Source: Patescibacteria group bacterium UBA6899
GTDB taxonomy: Bacteria; Patescibacteriota; Minisyncoccia; Phycocordibacterales; UBA6899
Direction: 5' to 3'
DNA length: 16,657 nucleotides
Assembly (NCBI GenBank): GCA_002451235.1
Contig: DKBN01000048.1
Coordinates: 5,036-21,692 of the forward strand
In this document: positions 6,693 through 15,349 of the stretch, one piece after another
Numbering within the stretch: position 1 is the first letter of the stretch
Layout: every line of letters starts with the position of its first letter
Made by a program: the position numbers and the translations under genes
Notes under the pieces: model-generated
Seen by the model: only the letters and a program-made list of their open reading frames with translations
Databases searched by the model: none
Told to the model about the DNA's origin: nothing

Positions 6693-7235
6693 ATGATATT
6701 ATTCCCTTCTTCTCGAAAGCCAACTTATCGAGGCTTCACCTTGATCGAGCTCCTCGTCGTCATCGCCATCATCGGCATTCTCTCGTCGGTCGTGTTGGCA
6801 TCATTGGGGACCGCAAGAGAGAAGGCACGCGATGCGAAACGCATCGCCGAGATGAAGGATCTCCAGAAAGCGCTGACTCTATACTTTGATTCGACTCAAT
6901 CGTACCCGCCCTCAGCAGCTTCGGCTCCGTATGCTATTCCGGCGGTCCTTGTTCCCGATTATATACCTTCCATCCCGACCTCTCCGATAACGGCAGCCGA
7001 TTACCAATACCTTGGTCTGAACACCCTGGATGATTGCGGTACCGCCCCATGCGATAGTTATGGGCTGTTCGTCCCATTGGAGCGATATGATAATGTGGTT
7101 CTCAACAATGATGCCGATCAGTTGACCACGACGGTCGCCATCGACGGGACTTCCGTCGCCTGCGACGGCACCAGCGCTGCCCCGCAGCCAGGCGGCGGAT
7201 CCGGAGGGGAACAATGTTACGATCTCAGCCCGTGA
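6693..7235 (+). CDS. Type IV major pilin, PilA-like (pilin 2)
   Basis: This is a 180-aa prepilin with a 14-residue leader (MILFPSSRKPTYRG) cut before F15. Glu5 of the mature protein (E19) and the helix FTLIELLVVIAIIGILSSVV are identical to pilin 1. The following AREKARDAKRIAEMKDLQKALTLYFDSTQSYP is homologous. The C-terminal domain has the same cysteine framework (C115, C120, C157, C175), a shared LERYDNVVLNNDAD block and an ending QCYDLSP. The middle is clearly divergent, so this is an old paralogue with a conserved scaffold. It has its own promoter and terminator, implying independent expression from pilin 1. There is no Shine-Dalgarno sequence. Confidence 0.93.
   Translation: MILFPSSRKPTYRGFTLIELLVVIAIIGILSSVVLASLGTAREKARDAKRIAEMKDLQKALTLYFDSTQSYPPSAASAPYAIPAVLVPDYIPSIPTSPITAADYQYLGLNTLDDCGTAPCDSYGLFVPLERYDNVVLNNDADQLTTTVAIDGTSVACDGTSAAPQPGGGSGGEQCYDLSP
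6729..6802 (+). repeat. Direct repeat copy 2 (pilin 2 signal/helix coding segment)
   Basis: This is the partner of 6022-6095, offset 707 bp. The first 50 bases are identical, including all synonymous positions. Confidence 0.9.
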
Positions 7236-7244
7236 TCTTATAGA

Positions 7245-7271
7245 CAAAAGCCGCCAAGATAGCGGTTTTTG
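7245..7271 (+). terminator. Terminator of pilin 2
   Basis: A 10-bp stem with one G-U pair (7245-7254 CAAAAGCCGC with 7262-7271 GCGGTTTTTG) closes a 7-nt loop, 9 nt after the stop codon. Five T's lie in the 3' arm. It ends directly before the pilD promoter. Confidence 0.75.
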
Positions 7272-7273
7272 CA

Positions 7274-7282
7274 TGCTATAAT
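7274..7282 (+). promoter_or_regulatory. Extended -10 promoter for pilD, probable leaderless start
   Basis: TGC-TATAAT is a perfect extended -10 (TGnTATAAT). It ends 6 nt before the ATG at 7289, so transcription should start at or next to the A of the start codon. No good -35 is present, as expected for an extended -10 promoter. Confidence 0.65.
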
Positions 7283-7288
7283 CCTTCT

Positions 7289-8125
7289 ATGGATGTACGG
7301 CTTTTTGTTGATCCCGTGACGCTCAGTATCGCCGGAGCGGTCGGGCTTGCTGTCGGGAGTTTTCTCAACGTGCTCATCTTTCGCGCGCGCACGGGAATGA
7401 CCAAGTCGGGGCGCTCCATGTGCCTCTCCTGCGGCAAAAAGCTCACCTGGATGGAGTTGGTCCCCGTCGTGAGTTATCTCGTCCAGGGGGGAAGATGCCG
7501 CGGCTGTGATGCCAGGATCTCTGTGCAATACCCGCTGGTTGAGCTCTCGTCCGCTCTCCTTGCCGTTTGGGTCGCATACAAAAGCCAATTCTTCTTCGGG
7601 GAACCAAAGATCGTCCCTGTCGTCATCCTCGCCTCCGACATGCTCTTTTGGTGGGCGATGCTTGCGATCTTCGTGTATGATCTCCGCCATAAGATCATCC
7701 CTGATAGTTGGGTCGCACTCGGAGCCGTGATCGCCTTCCTAAAACTCTCTCTCATGGCGGTCGGCGTCCTTCCTTTGTTCCCAGGAAATGTGATATCCGT
7801 CACGATCCCTCTTTGGGTGCAATTCCTCTCCGGGCCGGCACTGGCCGCACCGTTCGCTCTTCTTTGGGTACTCTCATCAGGTCGTTCGATGGGTCTTGGA
7901 GATGCGAAGCTCATCGTCGCGCTGGGATGGTTCCTCGGGGTCTCGATGGGCCTCACGGCGGTCATCCTCTCGTTCTGGATCGGCGGATCGGTGAGTCTGG
8001 TGCTGCTTCTTTTGGCGCGCTCTAAATTCAACCTTAAGAGCGAGATCCCCTTCGCGCCGTTCTTGATCGGTGCCGCGCTCTTGGTATATATGACGGGGAT
8101 TGATATCATGAACTGGTCGCTGTGA
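7289..8125 (+). CDS. pilD: Prepilin peptidase / N-methyltransferase PilD
   Basis: This 278-aa polytopic membrane protein removes the basic leader from the six prepilin-like proteins around it and methylates the new N-terminus. The N-terminal domain GSFLNVLIFR (23-32) leads to a full four-cysteine zinc motif (C45, C48, C70, C73), typical of bifunctional PilD enzymes. The aspartic protease pair is D131 in YDLRHKIIPD and D205 in GLGDAKL. About eight hydrophobic segments are present. The zinc cysteines here are intact, unlike those of PilB and LigA in the same window. The promoter lies 6 nt upstream of the ATG, so the mRNA is probably leaderless. Confidence 0.95.
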   Translation: MDVRLFVDPVTLSIAGAVGLAVGSFLNVLIFRARTGMTKSGRSMCLSCGKKLTWMELVPVVSYLVQGGRCRGCDARISVQYPLVELSSALLAVWVAYKSQFFFGEPKIVPVVILASDMLFWWAMLAIFVYDLRHKIIPDSWVALGAVIAFLKLSLMAVGVLPLFPGNVISVTIPLWVQFLSGPALAAPFALLWVLSSGRSMGLGDAKLIVALGWFLGVSMGLTAVILSFWIGGSVSLVLLLLARSKFNLKSEIPFAPFLIGAALLVYMTGIDIMNWSL

Positions 8126-8154
8126 TCCAAGATGTTTCGCTTTTTTTTCAACAT

Positions 8155-8814
8155 ATGAGGCGAGTGAGATGCGGTCATCAAAAAACCGGTGACTCATTGG
8201 TTTCGGGGTTCACCCTGATCGAAATGCTTATATCGCTTTTTATCATCATCTCGATCTCTGCCATTACGCTTCTGAACTATAATAAAGTGAACAGCAGGAT
8301 CTCCCTTGAGAATAAGGCCAGCGAGATGGCGATCTGGATCAGGCAAGCACAGGCATATGCGATGGGCATCAAGACACAGGGAAGTACCATATATTGGAGC
8401 TACGGGGTGAACTTCAGCGCCAGTTCGCCATCGAACTTCACCCTCTATGTCGACAAGTTCAATTCATCGTTCAATTTTTCCTTCCCCGACAAGATATATA
8501 ACTTGAGGACAGGGTATGCCTGTGGGGATGCGAACTCGGAATGCATCACGCAAGTGCAGATGCCGACGGGCATGAATATCGACCAAATGTGTGTGAAAAA
8601 AAGCGCCTCGAACGAAGTCTGCACCGGAATACAATGGGTCGATATCTCGTATACCCGCCCGCGACCGGACGCGAAGATCGTCGCGTATGATGGGACCGCA
8701 AACGACACGTATGACCAAGCCAGGATCCGTTTGAGATCGCCGACCGGATTTTGTAAACGTATCTTGATCATGAGTTCCGGCCAGATCGGCATCGATATCG
8801 CAGCATGCCCATGA
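8155..8814 (+). CDS. Minor pilin / pseudopilin, FimT/GspH-like
   Basis: From ATG 8155 the protein is 219 aa with an 18-residue leader ending SLVSG, then FTLIEMLISLFIIISISAITLL with Glu at mature position 5. GTG 8122, which overlaps the pilD stop, would add 11 residues; ATG 8155 is preferred because the neighbours have 9-15 residue leaders, but this is uncertain. The region after the helix (NKASEMAIWIRQAQAYAMGIK) and the C-terminal ILIMSSGQIGID strand fit GspH/FimT. Such subunits prime pilus assembly or cap the tip. Several cysteines (GYACGDANSECITQ; CVKKSASNEVC) suggest disulfides outside the cell. The gene overlaps the next by 4 nt (ATGA). Confidence 0.86.
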   Translation: MRRVRCGHQKTGDSLVSGFTLIEMLISLFIIISISAITLLNYNKVNSRISLENKASEMAIWIRQAQAYAMGIKTQGSTIYWSYGVNFSASSPSNFTLYVDKFNSSFNFSFPDKIYNLRTGYACGDANSECITQVQMPTGMNIDQMCVKKSASNEVCTGIQWVDISYTRPRPDAKIVAYDGTANDTYDQARIRLRSPTGFCKRILIMSSGQIGIDIAACP

Positions 8815-9470
8815 AGACAAACACGCTCAACAAAGGATTTTCCCTGCTCGAGATGATCGTCGCGATAGGAGTTTTCTCACTCGCCGTAGTGTTCTCGCTG
8901 AGCACGCTCATCTCGCTCTCGAACGAGAGCCGGAAGGCGCAGGCGACCCGCGCGGTGATGGAGAATCTCGGAGCGACCATCGAGAGCATGTCGCGCGCGA
9001 TCCGTATGGGGAAGGGGTTTCAATGTAACTGCCCGCCGCAGATCGGCGGACAGACGACTCCTGCCGATTGCCAGTTGCAAAACGGGACCGGCGGGAATAA
9101 CGATGGCTCGAGCGACGGACCATATCAGGATACTTTGCATAATACACAGTATGGGGATTGTCTTGCCTTCATGCCCGCGACAGGGAGCGGCGGCGCGAGA
9201 GCGATCATCTATCGGCTCGTCCCCGGGCCGAACACCGCAAGCGGCTATATCGAGCGCTCCGAAGACGGCGGGCAGAATTATCTTCGCTTCACGACCCCCG
9301 ATATCAATATCCAGCGTCTGAAATTCTACGTGCTCGGGGCTGGGGTCGGGTCGCAATCCCAGCCGTTCATCATCATAAGCATCGGCGGGATATCGGGGTC
9401 CGGAAAGAACACGACGAATTTCGATATCCAGACCTCCATCACTCCGCGTACCCCAAATTTCTCTCCATGA
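8811..9470 (+). CDS. Minor pilin / pseudopilin, PilW/GspJ-like
   Basis: From ATG 8811 the protein is 219 aa with a 9-residue leader (MKTNTLNKG), then FSLLEMIVAIGVFSLAVVFSL with Glu at mature position 5. ATG 8805 would add two residues; 8811 gives the ATGA overlap used by the next two genes. The ESRKAQATRAVMENLGATIESMSRAIRMG segment after the helix and the late RLKFYVLGAG...QPFIIISIGG strands fit the PilW/GspJ group of minor pilins. It is rich in Gly/Asn in the middle (NGTGGNNDGSSDG), probably a surface loop. It is translationally coupled at both ends. Confidence 0.85.
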   Translation: MKTNTLNKGFSLLEMIVAIGVFSLAVVFSLSTLISLSNESRKAQATRAVMENLGATIESMSRAIRMGKGFQCNCPPQIGGQTTPADCQLQNGTGGNNDGSSDGPYQDTLHNTQYGDCLAFMPATGSGGARAIIYRLVPGPNTASGYIERSEDGGQNYLRFTTPDINIQRLKFYVLGAGVGSQSQPFIIISIGGISGSGKNTTNFDIQTSITPRTPNFSP

Positions 9471-10159
9471 AACGCTTATATGGACATAACCGGCGCGGGT
9501 TCACGCTTGTCGAGGCGATCATCTCGATCGCGATATTGACTGCCGCCATTTCGGGCCCTCTTTTCCTCGCATATCAAGGGATCAAATCTTCTCGTGACGC
9601 CAAGCAGGAGCTGATCGCGACTCACCTTGCCGCTGAGGGGCTTGAGATCATCGAATCGATGCGAGACAACATCCTTGCAGACCTCCCATATGCAAGCGGG
9701 CCATCAAGTAACCTCACTTCGTGGATCGCGGACGTCGTAGCCCGTTGCAGCGGGAATGGATGCGTGGCCGATATCATCGATCAGGCGAATCTGGGCAATA
9801 ACCCATCGCCGGGACATCAAGGTAACATGTGGCGAATAAATCAAAACAACAAGTCACTCTCTTCATGCAACAACCCCGGTCCCAATTGCAGCAAATCTCA
9901 AGTTTACCAATATACCGCAACGGACAATGTTCATATCTATAGACAGAATGCCGGCAACAATAACCTCAACGCGTCATGGGCGACGACGCCATATAAGCGC
10001 GTGATCCGGGTGGAATATATCGATCAGAATGGACAGATCACCGGATCCGCGACGCGCGAGGCTGTCGCGACCAGTACGGTCTATTTCACGCGAGAGAACG
10101 GTTCGCAAGGCACCGTTGTTCTCTCGGAAAATCTCTATAACTGGTTCCCGCCGCTATGA
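9467..10159 (+). CDS. Minor pilin / pseudopilin, PilV/GspI-like
   Basis: From ATG 9467 the protein is 230 aa. The open frame continues upstream to 9158, but those residues have no signal or pilin features and lie over the previous gene, so they are not used. The leader is MKRLYGHNRRG (11 residues), then FTLVEAIISIAILTAAISGPL with Glu at mature position 5. The segment AKQELIATHLAAEGLEIIESMRDN is characteristic of PilV/GspI minor pilins. The remaining domain is Asn- and Ser-rich with cysteines (ARCSGNGCVAD; SSCNNPGPNCSKS). It starts with an ATGA overlap and ends with another. Confidence 0.87.
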   Translation: MKRLYGHNRRGFTLVEAIISIAILTAAISGPLFLAYQGIKSSRDAKQELIATHLAAEGLEIIESMRDNILADLPYASGPSSNLTSWIADVVARCSGNGCVADIIDQANLGNNPSPGHQGNMWRINQNNKSLSSCNNPGPNCSKSQVYQYTATDNVHIYRQNAGNNNLNASWATTPYKRVIRVEYIDQNGQITGSATREAVATSTVYFTRENGSQGTVVLSENLYNWFPPL

Positions 10160-10764
10160 GCATATTCTTGAAACAGGCACGCAAGAGAAGGAAAGGGGGG
10201 TATATCCTTCTTCTTGCTGTTCTTATCTCGAGTATCATCCTCGCCATCAGTCTCGGGGTGTATTCTATCGGACTCAAACAGTTCGTGCTCTCTTCCTTCC
10301 TAAGCGAATCACAGAAAGCGCTTGTCGCTGCCGATAGAGGGATAGAATGCTACATGTACTGGGACGGGCTGTTCCGCGATAACGGACTTCAGGATAATGC
10401 CGGGAACACATCTGTGACCACGAATACGATGTTCCCTCAGCCGCTCGGCTCCACCCCCCAATCTAGCGATTTCAATCCTCCGAATTGGCCTCCAGCAAAC
10501 GCCGGAAATGCATCAATGGCAGTTTGCGCCGGGAATCATTTCTATCAATCGGGGACGTGGGGAGCACCGCAGATCGTCACGGATAGTACAGGGACTTGGA
10601 TACAGACGAGTTATCGGCTCGATTTCGGAGATGGGAGCTATACGACGGTGAGGGTACGGCGGAGCAATAATTTTACCCAGATCATAGCGAACGGGTATAA
10701 TACAAAAGACCAAAACAGTCTGCGGCAGACAATGCGCCAGGTCGAGGTCGATGCGCGCATTTGA
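10156..10764 (+). CDS. Minor pilin-like protein, PilX/GspK-like
   Basis: The protein has 202 aa with a basic leader MSIFLKQARKRRKGG (15 residues) followed by YILLLAVLISSIILAISLGV. Mature position 5 is Leu (L20) instead of Glu. PilX-like and GspK-like subunits often lack Glu5; in GspK this goes with a tip position. The SESQKALVAADRGIECYMYWDG segment (about 50-70) is the typical PilX-like sequence around the first conserved Cys. The C-terminal half has a YRLDFGDGSYTTVRVRRSNN beta segment. It is last in the pilD-minor pilin unit and overlaps the preceding gene by 4 nt (ATGA). Confidence 0.83.
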   Translation: MSIFLKQARKRRKGGYILLLAVLISSIILAISLGVYSIGLKQFVLSSFLSESQKALVAADRGIECYMYWDGLFRDNGLQDNAGNTSVTTNTMFPQPLGSTPQSSDFNPPNWPPANAGNASMAVCAGNHFYQSGTWGAPQIVTDSTGTWIQTSYRLDFGDGSYTTVRVRRSNNFTQIIANGYNTKDQNSLRQTMRQVEVDARI

Positions 10765-10769
10765 TGTAC

Positions 10770-10784
10770 CGCTCGCCCCGAGCG
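10770..10784 (+). terminator. Short hairpin after the minor pilin unit
   Basis: A 6-bp GC-rich stem (CGCTCG 10770-10775, CGAGCG 10779-10784) with a 3-nt loop lies 6 nt after the stop, followed within a few bases by a pyrimidine-rich run (10794-10806). It is a weak terminator candidate. Confidence 0.35.
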
Positions 10785-10788
10785 CACA

Positions 10789-12829
<2,041 letters not shown>

Positions 12830-12831
12830 TG

Positions 12832-12837
12832 TAGGAT
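12832..12837 (+). promoter_or_regulatory. Possible -10 box 6 nt before gatC
   Basis: TAGGAT sits exactly 6 nt before the gatC ATG, repeating the pilD/ligA geometry, but it matches TATAAT at only four of six positions and has a poor -35. No Shine-Dalgarno sequence is present for gatC. Confidence 0.2.
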
Positions 12838-12843
12838 ACCCTC

Positions 12844-13122
12844 ATGCTCTCAAATGATGATATTAAACACCTTGCGCAACTGGCGCGGATATCGCTCTCC
12901 CAGGAAGAAGAACAGAAGCTCATGAAAGACCTAGGCGGCATCCTTGGGTACGTCTCAGAGATCGGGAAGGTCGTGACGGAAGCAGGCGAACCAAGCGCAG
13001 GAGAGCTCCGCAATGTCATGCGCGAGGATGAGTCTCGCGAAGGCGGAGCGTACACAGGATCGATCCTTGCGAACGCGCCCCAATGTGAAGGCAAGTATCT
13101 TAAGGTAAAGCAGATATTCTGA
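12844..13122 (+). CDS. gatC: Asp/Glu-tRNA amidotransferase subunit C (GatC)
   Basis: The 92-aa protein fits GatC (usually 90-100 aa), the small belt-like subunit that stabilises GatA and GatB. The pattern IKHLAQLARISLSQEEEQKLMKDLGGILGYV (about 7-37) and the late RNVMREDESREGG...ILANAPQCEGKYLKVKQIF are diagnostic. Translation begins 14 nt after ligA, with no Shine-Dalgarno sequence. gatA follows after 5 nt, so these two are made together. Confidence 0.93.
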   Translation: MLSNDDIKHLAQLARISLSQEEEQKLMKDLGGILGYVSEIGKVVTEAGEPSAGELRNVMREDESREGGAYTGSILANAPQCEGKYLKVKQIF

Positions 13123-13127
13123 AATAT

Positions 13128-14555
13128 ATGGCCATCGATCTCCATCCCCTTACCCTTGCGAAGGCGCGGAAGGACCTCGATTCCGGAGCGTATGCGCCGC
13201 TTGAGCTTGCGAACGCCTATCTCGCGAACGCTAAGTCGAAAAACAAGGAGTTGAACGCATACCTCGAATTCTTCGAAGATACTGCAGTGGAAGACGCGAA
13301 GCGTGCCGCGGAGATGATCAAGGGGGGGAAGGCAACCGCGATCACCGGTATCCCGGTCGCAGTGAAGGACAATATGCTCATCAAGGGAAAGATCTCGACC
13401 TCGGGCTCGAAGGTGCTCACAGGGCACCGCGCGACCTACGATGCGACCGTGATCGAGAAACTCCGCGAGGGTGGCGCGATCATTCTGGGACGTACGAACA
13501 TGGATGAGTTTGCGATGGGGAGCTCGAACGAGACCTCCGCCTACGGGCCTGTCCGAAATCCACTCGATCCTACGCGCGTCCCCGGGGGATCATCAGGCGG
13601 TTCTGCGGCGGCGGTTGCGATGGACGGCGCGCTCGCGTCGCTCGGTTCGGACACCGGCGGCTCCATCCGTCAACCAGCGGCCCTCTGCGGCTTGGTCGGA
13701 TTCAAGCCGACCTACGGAGCGGTTTCCCGATATGGACTCATGGCCCTCGCCTCATCCCTCGACCAGATCGGTCCTTTCGCGAAGACGGTCGAGGATGCGG
13801 AGATCCTTTTTGAGGCGATCCGCGGATATGATCGAAACGATAGCACATCGATCCCGAACGAGAGATTTCCTCATGAGAAAAAGACAAAGCTCAAGATCGG
13901 CGTTCCGCGCGCATTCGTCGACATGAAAGGGATCGACCCGGACGTGAAGAAGAACTTCGACCAAGCGCTTGATGCATTCAAAAAGAAGGGACATAGAGTG
14001 ATCGACGTAGAGCTGCCGTATCTCTCGTATGGATTGCCCGCGTACTATGTAATCATGCCTGCTGAAGCATCGGCCAACCTCGCACGGTATGACGGCATCC
14101 GATATGGGTATTCCTCCAAGGAGGCGGGAACCCTGATGGAAGTATACAAGCGCTCGCGCGGAGAAGGATTCGGTCGTGAGGCGCGCCGCCGTGTCCTTCT
14201 TGGCACCTACGTGCTCTCGGCGGGGTATTACGATGCGTATTATAACAAGGCAGTGGCGGTGCGCCGCATCATCGCATCGGATTTCGACCGCGTATTCAAG
14301 GGGGTAGATGTGATAGCGACTCCGACCTCTCCGAGTCCGGCATTTCGGCTCGGAGAGAAGACCGACGACCCGATCAAGATGTATCTTGAGGACATTTTCA
14401 CCGTGACCGCGAATATCGCTGGCATTCCCGGGATCTCACTTCCATCGGGGACTGTTTCTCGCGATGGGAAGGATCTTCCCGTGGGCCTCCAATTGATGGC
14501 CGGACGCACGCGCGAGGACCTGCTCTTTACTGCTGCGAAAGCGTTCATGCCGTAA
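13128..14555 (+). CDS. gatA: Asp/Glu-tRNA amidotransferase subunit A (GatA)
   Basis: This 475-aa amidase-signature enzyme releases ammonia from glutamine so that GatB can convert Glu-tRNA(Gln) or Asp-tRNA(Asn) to the cognate amide. The Ser-cisSer-Lys triad is present: K80 in PVAVKDN, S155 in PGGSSGGSAAAVA, and nucleophile S179 in GSDTGGSIRQPA. GFKPTYGAVSRYGL (191-204), SLDQIGPFAKTVEDA and the C-terminal GIPGISLPSG...PVGLQLMAGR are GatA-specific. The protein ends soon after LLFTAAKAF, slightly shorter than the common 480-490 aa. gatB is not in the window, so the complex must be completed from another locus. Confidence 0.96.
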   Translation: MAIDLHPLTLAKARKDLDSGAYAPLELANAYLANAKSKNKELNAYLEFFEDTAVEDAKRAAEMIKGGKATAITGIPVAVKDNMLIKGKISTSGSKVLTGHRATYDATVIEKLREGGAIILGRTNMDEFAMGSSNETSAYGPVRNPLDPTRVPGGSSGGSAAAVAMDGALASLGSDTGGSIRQPAALCGLVGFKPTYGAVSRYGLMALASSLDQIGPFAKTVEDAEILFEAIRGYDRNDSTSIPNERFPHEKKTKLKIGVPRAFVDMKGIDPDVKKNFDQALDAFKKKGHRVIDVELPYLSYGLPAYYVIMPAEASANLARYDGIRYGYSSKEAGTLMEVYKRSRGEGFGREARRRVLLGTYVLSAGYYDAYYNKAVAVRRIIASDFDRVFKGVDVIATPTSPSPAFRLGEKTDDPIKMYLEDIFTVTANIAGIPGISLPSGTVSRDGKDLPVGLQLMAGRTREDLLFTAAKAFMP

Positions 14556-14561
14556 AGCCGT

Positions 14562-15215
14562 ATGGCCGAGCAAAAAGCACCACCAAGCAAACCAAGCGGA
14601 GGCTCGACGTTCAATGACGTGTTAGATGTCCTTTCGGTCGCATTCTCGCGATTGAAGGAAGTGGCGACAACGTACCGGTTCTCTTTTGTGTTCGTTCTTT
14701 ATGCGATAGCGATGGCACTTTACGGACTGTTCTCCGGGAACATGGATCCCGCGATCCAAAAGATCGCTTTCGTCTCGAGTGCGATATCCGCAGCCGCGAT
14801 CTTCGTGCTCATCTATGCGCTCTACAAGCTTATAGAGCTGCGCTCGGAAGAAGAGAAGCGGCTCGGGCTCGTTTTCACCTGGCGGGCAGAACGCGCGAAG
14901 AAGAACGTCCGGTGGGCGAAGATCGAGGAATATATGGCGTCTCCGCACCCATCGGACTGGAAGATCGCCATCCTCGAGGCTGACAACATTCTCGATGATA
15001 TCGTGAAGCGAATGGGGTACAAAGGGGAAACGTTGGGGGAGCGCATGAAAACCATCGAAGCAAGCGATTTCCCGCATTTGGACGAAGCATGGGAGGTACA
15101 CAAGATCCGCAATCAGATCGCACATAAAGGCACCGATTACCCGCTCGCACGCACCGAGGCGGAGAATGCCATCGATTCATACCACCGCATCTTTAAGGCA
15201 CTCAATTATCTATAG
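14562..15215 (+). CDS. Two-helix membrane protein with a cytoplasmic HEPN-like domain
   Basis: The protein has 217 aa; I do not recognise a named family. A polar N-terminus (1-15) and an amphipathic stretch precede two membrane helices (about 40-57 and 66-90). The cytoplasmic C-terminal part (about 93-217) is all-helical: SDWKIAILEADNILDDIVKR, an ASDFPHLDEAWEVH segment and KIRNQIAHKG. R183-N184-x3-H188 matches the HEPN Rx4-6H motif, with the Asn after Arg that is usual there; this motif is catalytic in HEPN RNases and structural in others. It begins 6 nt after gatA and is probably co-transcribed with it. Function is unknown; an inactive helical scaffold of the DUF4145/HEPN type is the main alternative to an RNase. 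Confidence 0.75.
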   Translation: MAEQKAPPSKPSGGSTFNDVLDVLSVAFSRLKEVATTYRFSFVFVLYAIAMALYGLFSGNMDPAIQKIAFVSSAISAAAIFVLIYALYKLIELRSEEEKRLGLVFTWRAERAKKNVRWAKIEEYMASPHPSDWKIAILEADNILDDIVKRMGYKGETLGERMKTIEASDFPHLDEAWEVHKIRNQIAHKGTDYPLARTEAENAIDSYHRIFKALNYL

Positions 15216-15274
15216 AATGGATAAACGGCTCCGACAGATGTGAGTTCGCGCTTGTATCTTTCTTTTTTCCCTCG
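15216..15274. other. Intergenic region before the hairpin
   Basis: The 133-bp gap between convergent genes begins with 59 bp containing a T-rich run (15253-15270, including six consecutive T). That run could act as a loose 3' end signal for the plus-strand gatA unit. No gene was seen. Confidence 0.4.
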
Positions 15275-15349
15275 ATCGGCACTTTCTTTCCAAGAGACTA
15301 AGACCGGGCAAGCGCCCTTGGAGCGGTGCCTTGGAAAGAAGGTGCCGAT
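15275..15349. repeat. 75-nt imperfect palindrome (long hairpin) between convergent genes
   Basis: The left arm 15275-15294 and right arm 15330-15349 are inverted copies of 20 nt with one difference, which becomes a wobble pair in one RNA strand. The 35-nt apical part holds a small GGGC-aagc-GCCC hairpin (15306-15317) and a second CCTTGG (15316-15321) that could compete for the left arm. The right arm ends in the stop codon of the minus-strand methyltransferase gene. No U-tract follows on either strand. Confidence 0.8.

Noticed and set aside
8122..8154. GTG start of the FimT-like gene overlapping the pilD stop
   Set aside because: It is possible, but it would give a 29-residue leader, longer than the 9-15 residues of the neighbouring prepilins; ATG 8155 preferred with moderate confidence.
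9158..9466. Upstream extension of the PilV-like frame (103 codons)
   Set aside because: It overlaps the PilW/GspJ-like gene in another frame, is Arg/His-rich shadow sequence, and would bury the prepilin leader; the ATG at 9467 gives a proper leader and an ATGA overlap.
15275..15349. Hairpin as an intrinsic terminator
   Set aside because: Neither strand has a U-run after the stem; the T-run at 15253-15270 lies before it on the plus strand and becomes an A-run on the minus strand.
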